Assembly: GCA_023392035.1 (NCBI GenBank)
Contig: JAEVZY010000339.1
Coordinates: 1-14,912 of the forward strand
Source: Pseudomonadota bacterium
GTDB lineage: Bacteria; Pseudomonadota; Gammaproteobacteria; Burkholderiales; Burkholderiaceae_D
DNA length: 14,912 nt
Reading direction: 5' to 3'
Below, one piece after another: positions 14,387 through 14,912 of the stretch. Position 1 is the first letter of the stretch, and each line of letters opens with the position of its first letter. The notes under the pieces are model-generated. The model saw only the letters and a list, made by a program, of their open reading frames with translations, did no database searches and was not told the origin of the DNA. A program made the position numbers and the translations under genes.

Positions 14387-14912
14387 AACCGCAACGCAAT
14401 CATCCCGACGAACTGGTGATCGGCCTGGTCTCCATTTCCGACCGCGCCTCCAGCGGCACTTATCAAGACCAGGGCTTGCCGGCGCTGCAGGAATGGTTCT
14501 CGCAGGCGTTGACCAGTCCCTGGCGCATGGAAACCCGCCTGATTCCCGACGAGCGCGACGCCATTTCCGCGGCCCTGATCGAGCTGGTCGATGTGCATGG
14601 CTGCGATCTGGTGGTGACCACCGGCGGCACCGGCCCCTCGCGGCGCGACGTCACGCCGGAAGCAACCCTGGCGGTAGCCACCAAGGAAATGCCCGGCTTC
14701 GGCGAACAAATGCGCCAGATCAGTTTGAACTTCGTGCCGACCGCGATTCTTTCGCGGCAAGTGGCGGTGATCCGCGAGAGCGATGATCACGCCGCGCTCA
14801 TCATCAACCTGCCCGGCCAGCCGAAGTCGATCCGCGAAACCCTGGAAGGCTTGCGCGACAAGGAAGGCAAGAGCAGCGTCGGCGGCATTTTCGCGGCGGT
14901 ACCCTATTGCAT
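14383..14912 (+). CDS. mog: Molybdopterin adenylyltransferase (3' end outside window)
   Basis: Mog/MogA activates molybdopterin with ATP to adenylyl-molybdopterin, the step before molybdate insertion in molybdenum-cofactor synthesis. Visible here are 176 residues of a protein usually about 195 long; the frame runs off the window without a stop. Diagnostic motifs are the N-terminal LVIGLVSISDRASSGTY (11-27), LIPDE with Asp56, the phosphate-binding TTGGTGPSRRDVTPEAT (79-95, with Asp89), and INLPGQPKSIRETL (141-154). VGGIFAAVPYC near the edge is typical of the MogA C-terminus and distinguishes it from MoaB. The ATG overlaps the darP stop codon as ATGA, so translation is probably coupled and the two genes share a promoter. 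Confidence 0.96.
   Translation, partial: MKPQRNHPDELVIGLVSISDRASSGTYQDQGLPALQEWFSQALTSPWRMETRLIPDERDAISAALIELVDVHGCDLVVTTGGTGPSRRDVTPEATLAVATKEMPGFGEQMRQISLNFVPTAILSRQVAVIRESDDHAALIINLPGQPKSIRETLEGLRDKEGKSSVGGIFAAVPYC

Overview
The window looks like chromosome from a G+C-rich betaproteobacterium of the order Burkholderiales, most likely family Oxalobacteraceae (Massilia/Janthinobacterium/Herbaspirillum relatives). This rests on the order hemC-hemD-hemX-hemY-ppa beside ppc and argH, the darP-mog pair, protein-level resemblance, and a large RHS-type protein carrying a LysM module. The genus cannot be fixed from the sequence alone.

Layout. (1) Bases 1-2119 (+) are the C-terminal end of a large surface/secreted protein that enters from the left: a LysM module, a short membrane segment and a long unassigned C-terminal region. 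(2) Bases 2176-6888 (-) carry soluble inorganic pyrophosphatase (ppa) and, upstream of it in transcription order, the tightly packed tetrapyrrole cluster hemC-hemD-hemX-hemY. hemC and hemD overlap by 8 nt, hemD and hemX by 1 nt, and hemX and hemY are 15 nt apart. (3) ppc (phosphoenolpyruvate carboxylase) runs divergently from hemC at 7062-9935 (+). (4) A small toxin-antitoxin pair (gp49/HigB-like toxin first, Xre-family antitoxin second) lies on the minus strand at 9996-10720, between ppc and argH. It is clearly less G+C-rich than its neighbours and is the one obvious accessory insertion. (5) argH (10838-12229, +) converges on pmbA/tldE (12292-13665, -), with two hairpins between them. (6) darP/yjgA (13778-14386, +) overlaps the start of mog (14383 onward, +), which runs off the right edge.

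How the genes fit together. Most of the window is housekeeping. HemC and HemD make uroporphyrinogen III, and HemX and HemY are the membrane proteins usually co-transcribed with them. Ppa removes pyrophosphate, Ppc replenishes oxaloacetate, and ArgH completes arginine synthesis. PmbA/TldE is a peptide-maturation protease subunit, DarP assists late 50S ribosome assembly, and Mog adenylylates molybdopterin.

I found no CRISPR array, tRNA, rRNA, insertion sequence or obvious undescribed multi-gene system. The points most worth a second look are the unassigned C-terminal region of the LysM protein, which has no immunity-like gene downstream, and the toxin gene. A perfect palindrome sits in a promoter-like arrangement inside the toxin's 5' coding region, which calls its start codon into question. 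No stretch longer than about 180 bases lacks a gene.
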